The notes beneath the pieces are model-generated. The model was not told where the DNA came from, searched no databases, and was given only the letters and a program-made list of their open reading frames with translations. 64,000 nt of DNA, taken from the NCBI RefSeq assembly GCF_027943255.1, contig NC_072895.1, positions 72,294,001-72,358,000 of the forward strand, written 5' to 3'. Below are positions 47,887 to 58,755 of this stretch, piece after piece (the first letter of the stretch is position 1; the number at the start of each line of letters is the position of its first letter). This DNA is from Anastrepha obliqua (Eukaryota > Arthropoda > Insecta > Diptera > Tephritidae). The position numbers and the translations under genes were made by a program.

Positions 47887-48016
47887 TGTTGTTGTTGTTG
47901 TAGCAGCATAAACATTCCCCATACTTACATACGGGGAATGCTGCTGGAGTGGCAATCCTTGACCGGATATAAATCCGGGTCGTTTCGGTAACGTAGAACC
48001 GACTGCCGTGGAAACG
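47887..48016 (-). repeat. 130-bp SINE-like retroposon nested in the LINE
   Basis: Flanked by a perfect 13-bp target-site duplication CGAATATGACCGT (47874-47886 and 48017-48029). On the minus strand it ends in a CAACAACAACAAC tail, as expected of a retroposed RNA. It contains a hairpin with CCGGAT/ATCCGG arms (CCGGATTTATATCCGG) and another with ATTCCCC/GGGGAAT arms. Similar sequence recurs, by memory, around tephritid genes. No pol III box A is obvious, so it may be a LINE 3'-end derivative and not a tRNA SINE. Confidence 0.8.
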
Positions 48017-48219
48017 CGAATATGACCGTCTTATGACGTGGTTAACATGGCTAGTGAAATTCAGATTAGAGTCGAAAATAACGCCTAAGTCTTTAATTTC
48101 CTCAACGGATTGCAAAGGTAAGCCAGCAATATTATACGAAGTATGCAAAGTATTGTTTGATTTAGCATATTTTACTTGAAAGCATTTGCTTATATTTAGT
48201 GACAAACGATTTAAATAGC

Positions 48220-48864
48220 CTAGTTCCGGATATTGTGTAAGTCGAATTGCAAATTTTCAGAGTCACTAGCACTGTTAATCACCGCAAATATTTTAAGATC
48301 ATCAGCATACAACGAGTGTTCAGCAAAAGAAAAGCATGAACCCATATCGTTAATGAAGAGAATAAAGATGAGGGGTCCTAGAATACTTCCCTGCGGGACA
48401 CCACAGGACGCAATAAATGCACGGGATTTCATATTATCAACGGCTAAAACGCAGTGCCTATTGGACAAATATGATTTGATCCACAAAAAAAGCGTGGAGT
48501 GTATACTCATTGCCGCAAGCTTTGACAAGAGTATTCGATGTGATACTTTGTCAAACGCTTTAGAAAAGTCTGTATAAATTGCATCAACTTGAGATCTGTT
48601 CTGAAAGGCTGAAATGCAGTAATCATTGAAAATAGACAAATTAGTGACAGTAGAGCGACTTGCAACGAAACCATGCTGGTTGGTAGATATTAGGCCTTTG
48701 ACAGCAAAATATAGCTTATCATTCACAGTTATCTCAAAAAGTTTTGAGACAGACGATAGCTTCGAAATCGGCCTGTAATTGCTAACATCATTTTTATTCC
48801 CATTCTTAAATATAGGCGTAACAGAAACTAATTTCCAGCCATCAACAAAGATACCGGCGTACAA
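48220..48864 (-). pseudogene. LINE reverse transcriptase core, largely intact block
   Basis: An uninterrupted 214-codon stretch with the ordered RT blocks: VTPIFKNGNKNDVSNYRPIS, QHGFVASRSTVTNL, YTDFSKAFDKVSH (first Asp), GVPQGSILGPLIFILFINDM and YADDLKIFAV (catalytic pair). Motifs are complete here, but the frame is lost on both sides. The next piece (47867-48205) has SLNISKCFQVKYAKS and LGVIFDSNLNF, the usual C-terminal RT region. Jockey or CR1 group; I cannot decide which. Confidence 0.8.
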
Positions 48865-49474
48865 CGATTTATTAAATATAGTTGTAAGAGGCTCAGCAAG
48901 ATGGCCGATAAGCCATCCGAGCCAGTTTTCGATGTGGGTTTGAGCTTCATAATACCCTTGATGACATCAGTAACAGATAGGCACAATGTCCCAAAATTAA
49001 GAGCTGAAAAACTACTAGAGGGCAAACCAGAATCGAAGTCTAAGTCGGGTTCAAAATTAGAGCAAAAAAAGTCAGCAAATAAATTGGTAGATTCTATGGC
49101 AGAATTTGCAAATTTACTATTATAAAAAACAATGTTTGGCACTGTTGAGCAAGACGTTTTTAATTTGGTGAATTGCCAAAAGGCCTTCGAATGCGAAATA
49201 ATATTGTTTTCGAAATCCAGGATGTAATTTCTATATAAAAACTTGTTCAAACAGTTGAATTCCTTTAAATGGCAATGGTTTGCAAAATTTGTTTTTTAGA
49301 TTCTTTAGACATCTAAGCCGTTTGGTATGCCAAGGTGTCTTATATACTTTTTTATGATAAATAGGAATGTGTTTCAAACAGAAATCTTAGTCTTAAAGAA
49401 ATGAAAGAAATTAACACCCACAATGGAAAGATACAGTTGGAAGGAATTCTTAAAAATTCTTAAAAATTAAAACT

Positions 49475-49653
49475 GATGTTGTTCCACAAATGGAGTTACC
49501 TACAGTTTTAAGACCCTGAGCGGCAGATATTTTTTGGTGGAGATTTTTCGTAGCAGTAATACACTTGGGGCGCGACCGGTACTAGAAAAAACGTGTTCTA
49601 TCATTTTGGTGTTTCATGCACGTAGATTCGAGCCTACGCACTTCCGAGCAACT
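49475..49653 (-). repeat. SINE copy lacking its ends
   Basis: Minus-strand fragment: GATGTTGTTCCACAAATGGA, CTGAGCGGCAGATATTTTTT, GGTGTTTCATGCACG and ATTCGAGCCTACG (box B region). The distal tail and the outer tRNA head are missing or too diverged. Confidence 0.75.
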
Positions 49654-50887
49654 GAAACTAGCCATAATATGTTAATATTTCCTCAAAGTATACGAAATAT
49701 AAGAATAAGATTTATTTATATCAATAATTACGATATAAGCATAAAAGTCATACTAAAATGCGCACAAAGGCCATAGCTATATTGATTTGTCTCAGGTGCC
49801 TGATATCGTAAGAAGATGGCCGCTTACGTGATGTCACTTTCTTGATGTTTCTCTCTTATATACACTTCTTTGTGTGTTAATACTATGTTATTGATGTTGG
49901 CTTGTTTATTATTTAGAAGTGGTTTTGGCAGTCTGAATATGTATAAATAGAAGTATAATTGAGCACAAATATCGATTTAATTTTAACAAATTTCAATCGA
50001 TTTTGCTGTTTCCTTCATTTCCACTTCGTCCGATAATTCTTAGTATTTGACGACTAATACCAGCAGAACCTGTTTTATTTATTCCTTATAAAATGATCTT
50101 GGGTCGTAGGTTCATGTGTTTGGCTACAGAAGCGGGAAGTATCGCATTCGAAAGATAAGCCATTGCGCTGAATAGAAAGTGATCGCTGGTGTCCGTTTTA
50201 TTATTTAAAATAAAACCTCTAATACATAAGTCATAAAATTGTTTGTCTTCAATATTTTAAAATAACACAAAGTCCAATAGTCTATTTTATAAATTTATTT
50301 AAACACATGGCTTATTAAATTTTTCGAACTTGGTTTTATTCGTTCATTTATTCATCTTGTTTTTCCTAAATACATACACAAAGCATTACATTTAAAAAGA
50401 GGCAGATAAAAGTTATGGAAACAAAAACTTAAAGAAAAGTATAACACGAAAACACTTATTTAGTTATTTACATATAGAAAAAAAGAGAACTTAGACATTG
50501 AGAAATTTACAATTTGATAAGGGATTGTTCTTTTGTCTTTTTCATCACTAGCCATTTAAAATATTTATATTCTTACACGAAATATCATTATAATTGTGTT
50601 TAAATGTATTGTATATTGTAATTTAAAATGTAAATCGGGTGCATTTAATTAACAGATGAAATGAAATGAAATACACGAGTATTTATAAAAGCATTAATAA
50701 TTGCGAAAATAAATAAACACAAAGGCGGCACATTTGGCGTGAAAGGACCGAAATAACTATACAGTCATATCTTCAAGTAAGTGCGCACGTATGAGTATTC
50801 AGGTATATTTGGGGCAGCGTATTTTGGAATAGCGTTAGCGTATTGTGGAGGGCGATCGTCTCAAAGTTTACCATCATCACCGACATT
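49654..50887. other. 3' flank of the Cpr47Ef-like gene
   Basis: A+T-rich. Presumably holds the 3' UTR of the minus-strand gene to its right; I could not place its polyA signal with confidence. Confidence 0.4.
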
Positions 50888-53255
50888 TTAGTAATTGTAT
50901 CCGGTTTGTGGATTAAATTCGCCACTCCCATGCCGACCGGGAGGGCTACCCGGTCCACCACCAGGTGCGCCACCGGGACCAGGCGGCACATACTGCTTAC
51001 CAGGCCCACCAGCTCCACCACGGCCACCTCCAAAACCACCAGTGCCAGGACCGCCACCACCTCGACCACCGGGACCACCAGCACCACCCCCAAAGCCGGG
51101 CGCACCGCCTGCACCACCTGGTCCACCACCATAACCACCTGGACCGCCACCACCTCCTGGGCCACGACCACCTGCACCACCTCCAAAGCCGGGCGCACCA
51201 CCTGCACCACCTGGTCCACCACCATAACCACCTGGACCGCCGGCACCTCCTGGGCCACGACCACCTGCACCACCTCCAAAGCCGGGCGCACCACCTGCAC
51301 CACCCGGTCCACCACCATAACCACCTGGACCACCAGCACCTCCTGGGCCACGACCACCTGCGCCGCCTCCAAATCCAGGCGCACCACCTGCTCCAGGACC
51401 GCCTCCATAGCCACCGGCTCCCGGACCGCTAGGACCACGACCACCAGCTCCTCCACCAAAGCCTGGTGCGCCACCTGCACCAGGACCACGTCCACCTGCA
51501 CCTCCTCCAAATCCGGGCGCTCCTCCACCTGCTCCTCCACCAAAACCTGGTGCGCCACCGGCACCCGGAGCGCCACCTGGACCACCATAATTATAACCCC
51601 CAGCTCCTCCGGCACCACGTCCACCAGCACCACCACCGATTCCTCCTGTACCGCGTCCACCTGCACCGCCACCGAATCCACCAGCACCAGGACCACCAGC
51701 TCCTCCACCAAAGCCTGGTGCGCCACCTGCACCAGGACCACGTCCACCTGCCCCTCCTCCAAATCCGGGTGCTCCTCCACCAGCACCACCACCAAAGCCC
51801 GGCGCTCCACCTCCGCCTGAGCCTCCACCATATCCCGGAGCACCACCTGGTCCGCGACCACCAGCTCCACCACCAAAACCTGGCGCACCGCCAGCACCGG
51901 GGCCACCGCCATATCCACCTTAAAAAAAGAAAATATTTATTTCCCTCTACATAGAATCAACTTTTGCATAAAGTGGCTTACCGCCAGCTCCACCACGTCC
52001 TGTGCCACCGTAACCACCAGCGCCTGTACCACCACCTGCGCCGCCGAATACTAGAAATACCAGTACACAAAATCAATTAATATACCATACATATATAAGA
52101 ACATTTGCAGATATACCATATATAAAGACTCTTTATTTAGCAGTTGAAATTCTCAATGCTTTACTCACCACCTGCTCCAGTGCCAGGACCGCCTGTATAA
52201 CCACCGCCAGGGGCAGGGGAAATACCTTGTGCCGCCAAAGCCTTAGCAATCTCTTCTGGGATTGGGGGTGGTGTAGGTAAAGCATCACCAGATGGCTGGA
52301 AGCCATTTTCATCAGCAAGATATGAAATCTCAACAAGTTGCCCTTCCGGATTTGTATACGAGTATGTACCCATAACCGAAGCAATTTCATTTTCTGAGCC
52401 CTTATTCTTGATTGTGCCTTCTTCTTCCGCCTTGATACCATTACCGGTCTCGTAACTGAAACGATAGTTGCCATCGCCATCGTTTTCATTCACATACGAC
52501 AATATTGGTATTGGTGGGCCAGAGGGTTGCGCAGGCCCAGATGGACCAGGACGTGGGCCACCACCAAAACCACCCGGAGCACCGCCATAACCACCTGGTG
52601 CACCGCCTCCACCTATGGGGCGGCCTGGGCCACCAGGGCCACCAGGGCGAGGAATACCCCCAAGTCCAAAATTGCTACCACCCGGACCCTGCAAACCTGG
52701 GCCGCCACCAGCGCTAGCTGCACTTGCTGGTGGGGGGAGGTATTTGTTGTCAAGCCGTGCGCTATGCGCCAAGGCTAAAAGTGTGGTGAAAAGTAGCTGA
52801 AATGCAAGAGAAGAAATGGATTGTAATGTATGGTATGCAAAAATAATGAAATTCATATGGGAATACGAGTATGTAAAGAAAAATATGTAAATACAAATAA
52901 ATGGGTCCGTATATGCAGCTTTTCCTAGTATATGCCTAAGCGAGTTCTGTTGCCAAACGGTATTTTCTTAGAACAGTGGGCCACACCAGTCATACTAATT
53001 CAAACGGAATTGAGTGTTGGAGGGCTAAGCTATTTAAAGCAAAATGTTTGCTCTCTACTGCTTCGTTGTCTATATTTTAAACCGGAACAAATAATTGCTA
53101 ACCTACACAATAAGAAAAATTTAAGTATTTAAAATGGAAATTATATGGGCGCAAAAGGTGGTTGGTTGTTAGTCAGAAATTTTTGAAAAGCTCCCTTCAA
53201 ATATTCTTAAATAAATGATGTCACTCACCAGAAAAATATTAATATTTGTATCCAT
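50888..53255 (-). CDS. Cpr47Ef: Glycine-rich RR-1 cuticle protein, Cpr47Ef-like (4 exons, 584 aa)
   Basis: Secreted structural cuticle protein with a chitin-binding RR-1 domain and a long elastic-type glycine-rich tail. Minus-strand exons: 53229-53255, 52169-52796, 51982-52050 and 50888-51918 (27+628+69+1031 = 1755 nt, exactly 585 codons with stop). All introns are GT-AG (432, 118 and 63 bp). Residues 1-22 are a signal peptide ([22 protein letters not shown]). Residues 33-105 are Gly/Pro-rich. The RR-1 domain is at about 115-190: [19 protein letters not shown], then [20 protein letters not shown] and [18 protein letters not shown]. From about 195 on come imperfect [20 protein letters not shown] repeats, ending [11 protein letters not shown]. 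The Cpr47Ef assignment is from the domain sequence and Gly-rich tail; the length is close to what I recall for the fly protein. Overlapping long frames on both strands are compositional shadows. Confidence 0.85.
53229..53255 (-). CDS. Nine-codon first exon of the Cpr47Ef-like gene
   Basis: ATG (53253-53255) starts MDTNINIFL and ends at TTTCTG|GTGAGTGA, a strong donor, in phase 0. The acceptor TTGCATTTCAG|CTACTTTTC (52797/52796) is also phase 0 and continues the hydrophobic signal core. The longer unspliced start from 52856 ([11 protein letters not shown]...) reads through that acceptor and is less likely. Confidence 0.75.
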
Positions 53256-53639
53256 ATAAAATATACATATATTCTTATTCTTATACTATGAAGGTGAATA
53301 TCTGTACGTTGTCCGCGCATCACTACGAAACGACAACACCAAATGACGTAAAAATTTGTATACATTCATATTTTCACCTAATGAAGGTTATAGGCATGCT
53401 TTTATGATGGAACTCCCTTCCCACAGCCCCCAGGACACACCACCACTCTCATTTGTCACTAATAATCGAATATTTACTTAAATTTAATCTAAAAAATCTT
53501 AGTTGTTCCTATTTCCCATTATTTATAGCACACTCTAGACTTCATAATCCGCATAAGCTGTTCAACTATGACCCAAATGCAAAGTTCAAAAAGGTTTGAG
53601 ATAGAAAATTAATAAAAATAATTTTGCTTGATATTTTTC
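53256..53639. other. 5' flank of the Cpr47Ef-like gene
   Basis: Upstream region on the minus strand. No clear TATA box plus initiator pair at standard spacing could be placed. Confidence 0.35.
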
Positions 53640-53817
53640 TGATTGGTTGTTTTGATTTTATTCAACGAGGCATAGCAACGGATGCCGGGTATTGTAATAT
53701 TAGGGTTATTAATAAAAAATTATTTTCTATGAAATTATTGTTTGTAATTCTTTTATATACATATCCTAAATCCCTCAAAACTACTCCTACGCGAGCGGGG
53801 CCGAGGGTTAAAGCTAG
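53640..53817 (+). mobile_element. Helitron 3' end (probable)
   Basis: ACGCGAGCGGGGCCGAGGG followed by TTAAAG and CTAG at 53814-53817, then T. Helitrons end in a short G+C-rich hairpin just before CTRR and insert between A and T. GGATGCCGGGTATT at 53679 is also Helitron-like by memory. The hairpin is imperfect. The 5' end was not found, and the left limit given here is a guess. Confidence 0.4.
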
Positions 53818-56800
53818 TACACATATATTAATGAAAGTGGTACACCCGGATGTGCTGAAAGAAAATCCGGGTTTAAAAAAGTTCGAGTCCAAATCAAGTG
53901 TTGCTGGTATTGGAATTTAATTAACTTTTTTTCAATATTGAATACACCCATTTTCTATTTTAATCGACTATGCTTTTAAATAAATTATAAAGTAATGATA
54001 TTCGAATAGAAGCTCAAGAAAAAACTTTAATAAAAATGGCTTCAATATTTGAATAACGTGAACTTTTAAATGATTGACAGTTTCTGTGTTGCATGTTTTT
54101 AGGTCTAATTCTAATTTTCAGGTTTTCATTTTACTTGTTAAAACATGTGAGAATTTCTCAATTAGTTTTTGAATATAGTATGAAAAAAAACAATTTGTTT
54201 TTTTGAAAGTTATTTTATAACCCTACTAAAAACTCCGGATATAGAGCAAAATGCCCCAATAACTTGGTTCCTCCTCTCCTTTGGTTAGGCTTGCATCAAC
54301 TACAAATGGAGATCGCAAATCGGCGCTGATCGGTATTTCTTCGGAGCAAATTTTGAACGGTTACATATTTGTTTAAATTAAAAAAATGTATGTATAAATA
54401 GTTTCACCACTGAATAATACAGAATAATACTAAATTAATTTTTAAAGCATTTTCGATATTAGTTTCTAAAAACATTTTCTTCGACTTCACTCCACACTTA
54501 AGTGTCAATCCCGACCTCGCTGCATTTAATTGCATATAATTTGCAAGTTCTCCACTAAAAAAGGAAGATAAGATCAATTAAAAAAATTGAGTCATCAACA
54601 TCATCTTCAACCAACTGTACCCAAACCAACAGTAGCCCAATCAACGGCATCGTCAACACTTCGATTATTATTAGCCATAAAGTGAAGGGAATCTCCGTGA
54701 AACCAAAAGCGAAACAAAAATTAAATCAAGCACTTTAAAGTCATTACAGTATGCACATATTATATATATGTGTGTGTACATATTTTAGTTAGCCTGAGTT
54801 GGGCACGAACAGTAGGTCAGCCAGCTACGAGTGTGAACTACGTGCTACTGTCATGTACATATGTTACAGCAACAAACTAAAAGGAGAAAATAAGAGACAA
54901 AAAGTAAAACATAATATGAAAAACAACATCTGAACTAACAACAACAACATCAACTCCAAACTACAAGCAATATGCGCGCTTCGTGTTGTTTTGTTGGAGT
55001 CATCTTCAGTCTAGAGCCTAAATCTTCATAGCAACACTCCCATTTTTAGGCGAGCACTCATACATACTCGTATGTAGCATCTGTATGTGTGCTTTATAGT
55101 TGTGGCAATACGATCAACTGATTCAAATAATTGTCAGTTTTAACTTAAAATGGGAGGTAGGTCAGTAATAAAAGCGGCATGGCTACATCAGCATCAGTTC
55201 CCAAAATCGTAGAGCTAACGCCGTCGCCAAAGTCAACAGTGAGCGCAAAGTGGGTAACAATGCAACTTTGCAAATGCACTCAAAGTTATGTACGTGTGTA
55301 TGTTTATATGTTTGTACTTATACTTCAGTAGCTTGCAGCAAAATATGAATGAATGCCTGAATGAAACAAGATGCGCCTGTCCTCTTGCCGGCCCAGGTTG
55401 CGAATACGCCGTGGAAGCCAAGCCACTGAAATGCATACAGCTGGCATTATGAGAAATGAGTGTGGCTCAACTAGTTGGCGGAGGTTACTGCAGGTTTATT
55501 GGTTTCATTTATTTCTTTATTTATTTATTTATACGGAAAACATGTAAACTAATGTAATGCTGTGGAATTTCTTTTATTTTTCATGCATCTTCTCACGTTT
55601 TTGATTCACTTTGTTGTGTTGCTTTTATTGCATTCGTTGTGGCATCATAAACTTAAAATTTTATGCCAAGATCTTTCGCCGAAGATTTATTTATGCCTTT
55701 TGCTTTAGTGTTTCCATTCTATGGTTGTTGTGGCTTCATATATATTTTTTTTTATTTTTTTCCTGCACTTTGTTTTGTTATTTTTCCATTTTTTATTGCA
55801 TTTAGGCACCTTCTAAAAATGCGCTATTTGACATTTATTGCTCAGCATCGGCCAATTGTCGGTCTCTCAGCCAAACGAGTGTTTGTTTGTTTCTTTTGTC
55901 AGTCAAGTTTGTTTTACAACTTTTACGCTCTATGCTACACTCATCATTCAAACGCTCAACTATTGGGGCTGAAATAACGTCTGCGCATATCAGACACACA
56001 CATGTGCACATGCAGTATAATTTGCATTGGTTGCATGTTATGGAAAAATTATTTATATATCTTTTTACACTTTGCAAGTTTGCGAAAAACTGCTGTTATG
56101 GATCAGTAGGTATGTATGGGTGTATGATGTGTGTGTAAGTGTTACCGCAGCAGATAAACGCGTACCGTGTGGATTTATTTAAACGCAACTTAAGTTATCT
56201 TTAATGGTAAATGTTAACTGACATTTATGTTGGTTTGAAGTGTCAAGTTGAAGTTTGTTTTATGGTGAGGAGGCAAGACAAAAGAGATGTTAACTAGTTA
56301 AGTAGCGTTTATTTGCACTTGGAGAAGCCCCTTATCTGTTTTGCTAATTATTTCAGATTACCAATTTATTTTTTATGTTTTACATGACTCAGGGCAATTG
56401 AATGCAAGGAGTGAAGTTTAATTTAAAATAATTTTGTATTTTTTTTCTACACACGCATGCAAATTTCGAAATAAAATTATGTATTTTTTTAGTTGGAACT
56501 TAGGCTCTTTTGTTTTGCATTATTTATTTTTTACATGAATGCGTCATTGTAACAATATTTCAAGCCCATTCAAACAAAATTTTTGAGATTATAAGTATTT
56601 AAGTGTCCGTTGTTCGAGGTCGATCTTTTAAGCTTGGTCGACTTTAAAGCATATTTCTGAAATTTTTAATGTTGGTCGAATATTACATTTTTAACTGGAA
56701 ATCGACTTAATAGACTAAAACTATCTTTACCGCCACTGAATTAAACTTATATATATAGGTATATATGGGGCATTCTTCGCCAACCGGACACCTCCATCTG

Positions 56801-56982
56801 CCCAGAACAGTTTTTATAAAAAAAATTTGTCCCTATGCCGAAATAAAAGCTTATGTCATGTACTTTAATTTGTCATGTGGCACTTTTTAAATATTCAAGA
56901 TGGACGACGAATATTGACAAATATGTTGGAAAACACCAAAAAAAATGAAGTAGTTTGTTAAGAAAAGTAGAGAGAGAGATTC
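53818..56982. other. Long non-coding stretch
   Basis: 53845-53875 has an inverted CCCGGAT/ATCCGGG pair. The 104-codon frame at 55663-55977 is a T-rich Phe/Leu run without a signal peptide pattern and is not called. No gene supported. Confidence 0.4.
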
Positions 56983-57113
56983 TGGTGCCTGCCGTACGGC
57001 GACCGCTACCAGAAAAATCTTTTTCTTTATTTTGGTGTTTCACCGAGATTTGAACCTACGTTCTCCCTGAATTCCGTGACTGCCATACGCACCAACCCAT
57101 TCGGCTTCGGCGC
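56983..57113 (-). repeat. SINE head with truncated body
   Basis: Minus-strand 5' half: GTACGGCGACCGCTACCAG, TTTTGGTGTTTCACCGAG, box B region ATTTGAACC (reverse complement GGTTCAAAT), and head ACCAACCCATTCGGCTTCGG. The 3' body is absent. Confidence 0.8.
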
Positions 57114-57411
57114 CCACCTGAATTAACCTTGCCTTACTGTGTACAATATTTTGAACTCGGGAAATATAGATTCAGTCAAAAAATTTAAGTCTTTCAGTAT
57201 GCCATAAAATCTTCACGAAATCTTAAATAACTCAAGTTAGTAGCATCAATCAGCCTCAAATACTAAATTTGAACTATATACGCCCTTTAACCCACGAGTA
57301 ATTATAAATAGCTTTTGCTAATAGGCAAATGTGGAGTTAAGGTTTTTAATGAATTAGTAATAAAATTCTCATTATTAGTGAATTATTACGCACTTCTTTC
57401 ATATAGCGAAG

Positions 57412-57702
57412 AGTCGCAAAAGATGCAAAATTTATGCGACGCAATTTTTAGAACAGTTGTGTAAGGGTCAGTGGAATATTGATTCACCTTTTCCCGGTGG
57501 CAAGCAGACAATGGAATATTACAGTTGTATTCACTTTACGTTTCTTCGTTCATGCAATCGAGATTTTTCTCGGTGTAGAGGTAAGAAGGAAGCGGAGAGT
57601 GTCGATCACTATCTGTTGAAATGCCCCGCTCTGGAAAAATGGGAGGAGGATGGGTTTAGTATATGGGGATTATGGACCATGACTGCGTCGCGGTTGTGTT
57701 AA
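57412..57702 (+). pseudogene. LINE C-terminal fragment (tentative)
   Basis: One open frame with CNRDFSRCRGKKEAESVDHY followed by LLKCPALEKWEEDGF. The C...H(Y/L)LL..CPAL pattern is the C-terminal zinc-knuckle-like signature of Jockey/R1-type LINEs. No ATG. Ends with TAA at about 57700. Confidence 0.4.
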
Positions 57703-57895
57703 TCGCTTTATGCTGCTGATGAAGTTAACACCTTTTTAATATCAAGGCCCACTATAGCGGCAGGCGTAACAAAGAAGTGAAAGCTAAGGCGCCTAAATCC
57801 TAGCCCCGCGAGGGCAGGGCAACTTAGGAGAAGGTGCTGAGATGACTCCACCTCATCCTCCATACAGCTGACGTAAAAAGGACTCGAAATACGAG
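57703..57895 (-). pseudogene. LINE C-terminal fragment, opposite strand
   Basis: On the minus strand: SFYVSCMEDEVESSQHLLLS, then CPALAGLGFRRLSFHF and IVGLDIKKVLTS. This is the same C...HLL..CPAL signature as its plus-strand neighbour, so two LINE tails meet tail to tail at about 57700. The frame ends in stops near 57710. Confidence 0.55.
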
Positions 57896-58562
57896 AGCTA
57901 AGATTATCTCAAACTTAGAAGATCCCTCCAACACCTCCGATCCACACGTAGCCAGAAGGATTTCCTTGAAGGATACCTTGCAAGTTTGAGTACTTTTCCA
58001 ACACTCAGCTGACCGCAGGTGGTCATATTCGGTATGGAATAAGTATATATAAGATAAGTATTTCTTAAAATAAATTAATTCATCACATGCAAATTTTAAA
58101 GAGCAGCCACCGTGGCTTAACTTTACGAAGAAATGGACTTATTTTCATGAATAGATCTCTGCAGCTTGCTAAAGGTTACAAACGCCTGAGACCTACACTG
58201 TGGTCCCTGATAGGGTTAGTGGAGTACCCCTGTGTGTTGTAAATACCTGGTCGATCAAAAACTTTGGTATAATTGATGTTTCTAATTTACATTGCTAATT
58301 TACCCTACAATTTTTAAACTGCTCAGGTATAAGGATGCCTAAGATACTTTATTTAAAGTCTATTATTTCTACTTTATTATTTCAACTTTTTAGTGAATTT
58401 TTACACAAAAAGTAGATTTTTAGATCTTTTTTCTTAGAGTGTATAAAGAGAAAATTGCCCGCAGTCAAGGGAGTTAAAAAGCCAAAATGCTTCAACTAAA
58501 CACACTTGACTACAATGGCGGCTAATGGGAAGTACTAGTAAAATGACGACGCGTAAATCCTT
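57896..58562. other. Probable LINE-derived and non-coding sequence
   Basis: 57896-58060 may continue the minus-strand LINE upstream, but I find no clean frame. The rest is A+T-rich. Confidence 0.35.
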
Positions 58563-58755
58563 TATTAGGTGTTTGGCCGAGTTTCACCCAAGTTTGTGTC
58601 GTACGACTTGATATTGTCCCGCCTTGATGGAGGTACAGACAGTTTTTCATTAAAAACTGTTTTTATGGCCTGTCTATGGCCGATCTCTGTAAAAAAACTG
58701 TTCAAGCGCAGGGCACCCGAATGGTAGCCACGAAAATTCCACCCAGCTGCGGCAA
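58563..58755 (-). repeat. Highly diverged SINE copy
   Basis: Minus-strand fragment with TTAGGTGTTTGGCCGAG, ACTTGATATTGTCCCGCCTT (a ruined TTGTTCCACAAATGG block), and a head-like CACCCGAATGGTAGCCACG and CCAGCTGCGGC. Confidence 0.6.

Larger units (their letters stand above)
47345..49390 (-). mobile_element. Jockey/CR1-type LINE, decayed, with a nested insertion
   Basis: Minus-strand reverse transcriptase half of a LINE. Order from 49390: a TPWHTKRLRCLKNLKNKFCK linker, the LNKFLYRNYILDFE region, a KLKPTSKTGSDGLS block, the reverse transcriptase and then the C-terminal thumb. After the nested insertion at 47887-48016 the frame resumes with VRRNCSAFTNPHTLKALY and RSTLEYAAAIWRPFQ, then SYRSRCLLIDLKPLDSRR, down to about 47360. 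No endonuclease remains, so the element is 5'-truncated. Several frameshifts. Confidence 0.8.

Noticed and set aside
50843..51954. Long plus-strand frames (Thr-rich, His-rich and Pro-rich)
   Set aside because: They are the antisense of the glycine-rich cuticle exon; the minus-strand gene with RR-1 domain and correct splicing explains them.
52161..52856. Start of the Cpr47Ef-like protein at 52856 ([11 protein letters not shown]...)
   Set aside because: It reads through a good splice acceptor at 52797; the upstream nine-codon exon gives a better signal peptide and matching phase.
54255..54360. Another SINE remnant
   Set aside because: Only a short CAAATGGAGATCG-like match; head and body blocks are absent.
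55663..55977. 104-codon plus-strand open frame, very hydrophobic
   Set aside because: Built from T-runs (Phe/Leu/Tyr), with no clear signal peptide design or domain; two overlapping frames are equally open, so it is compositional.
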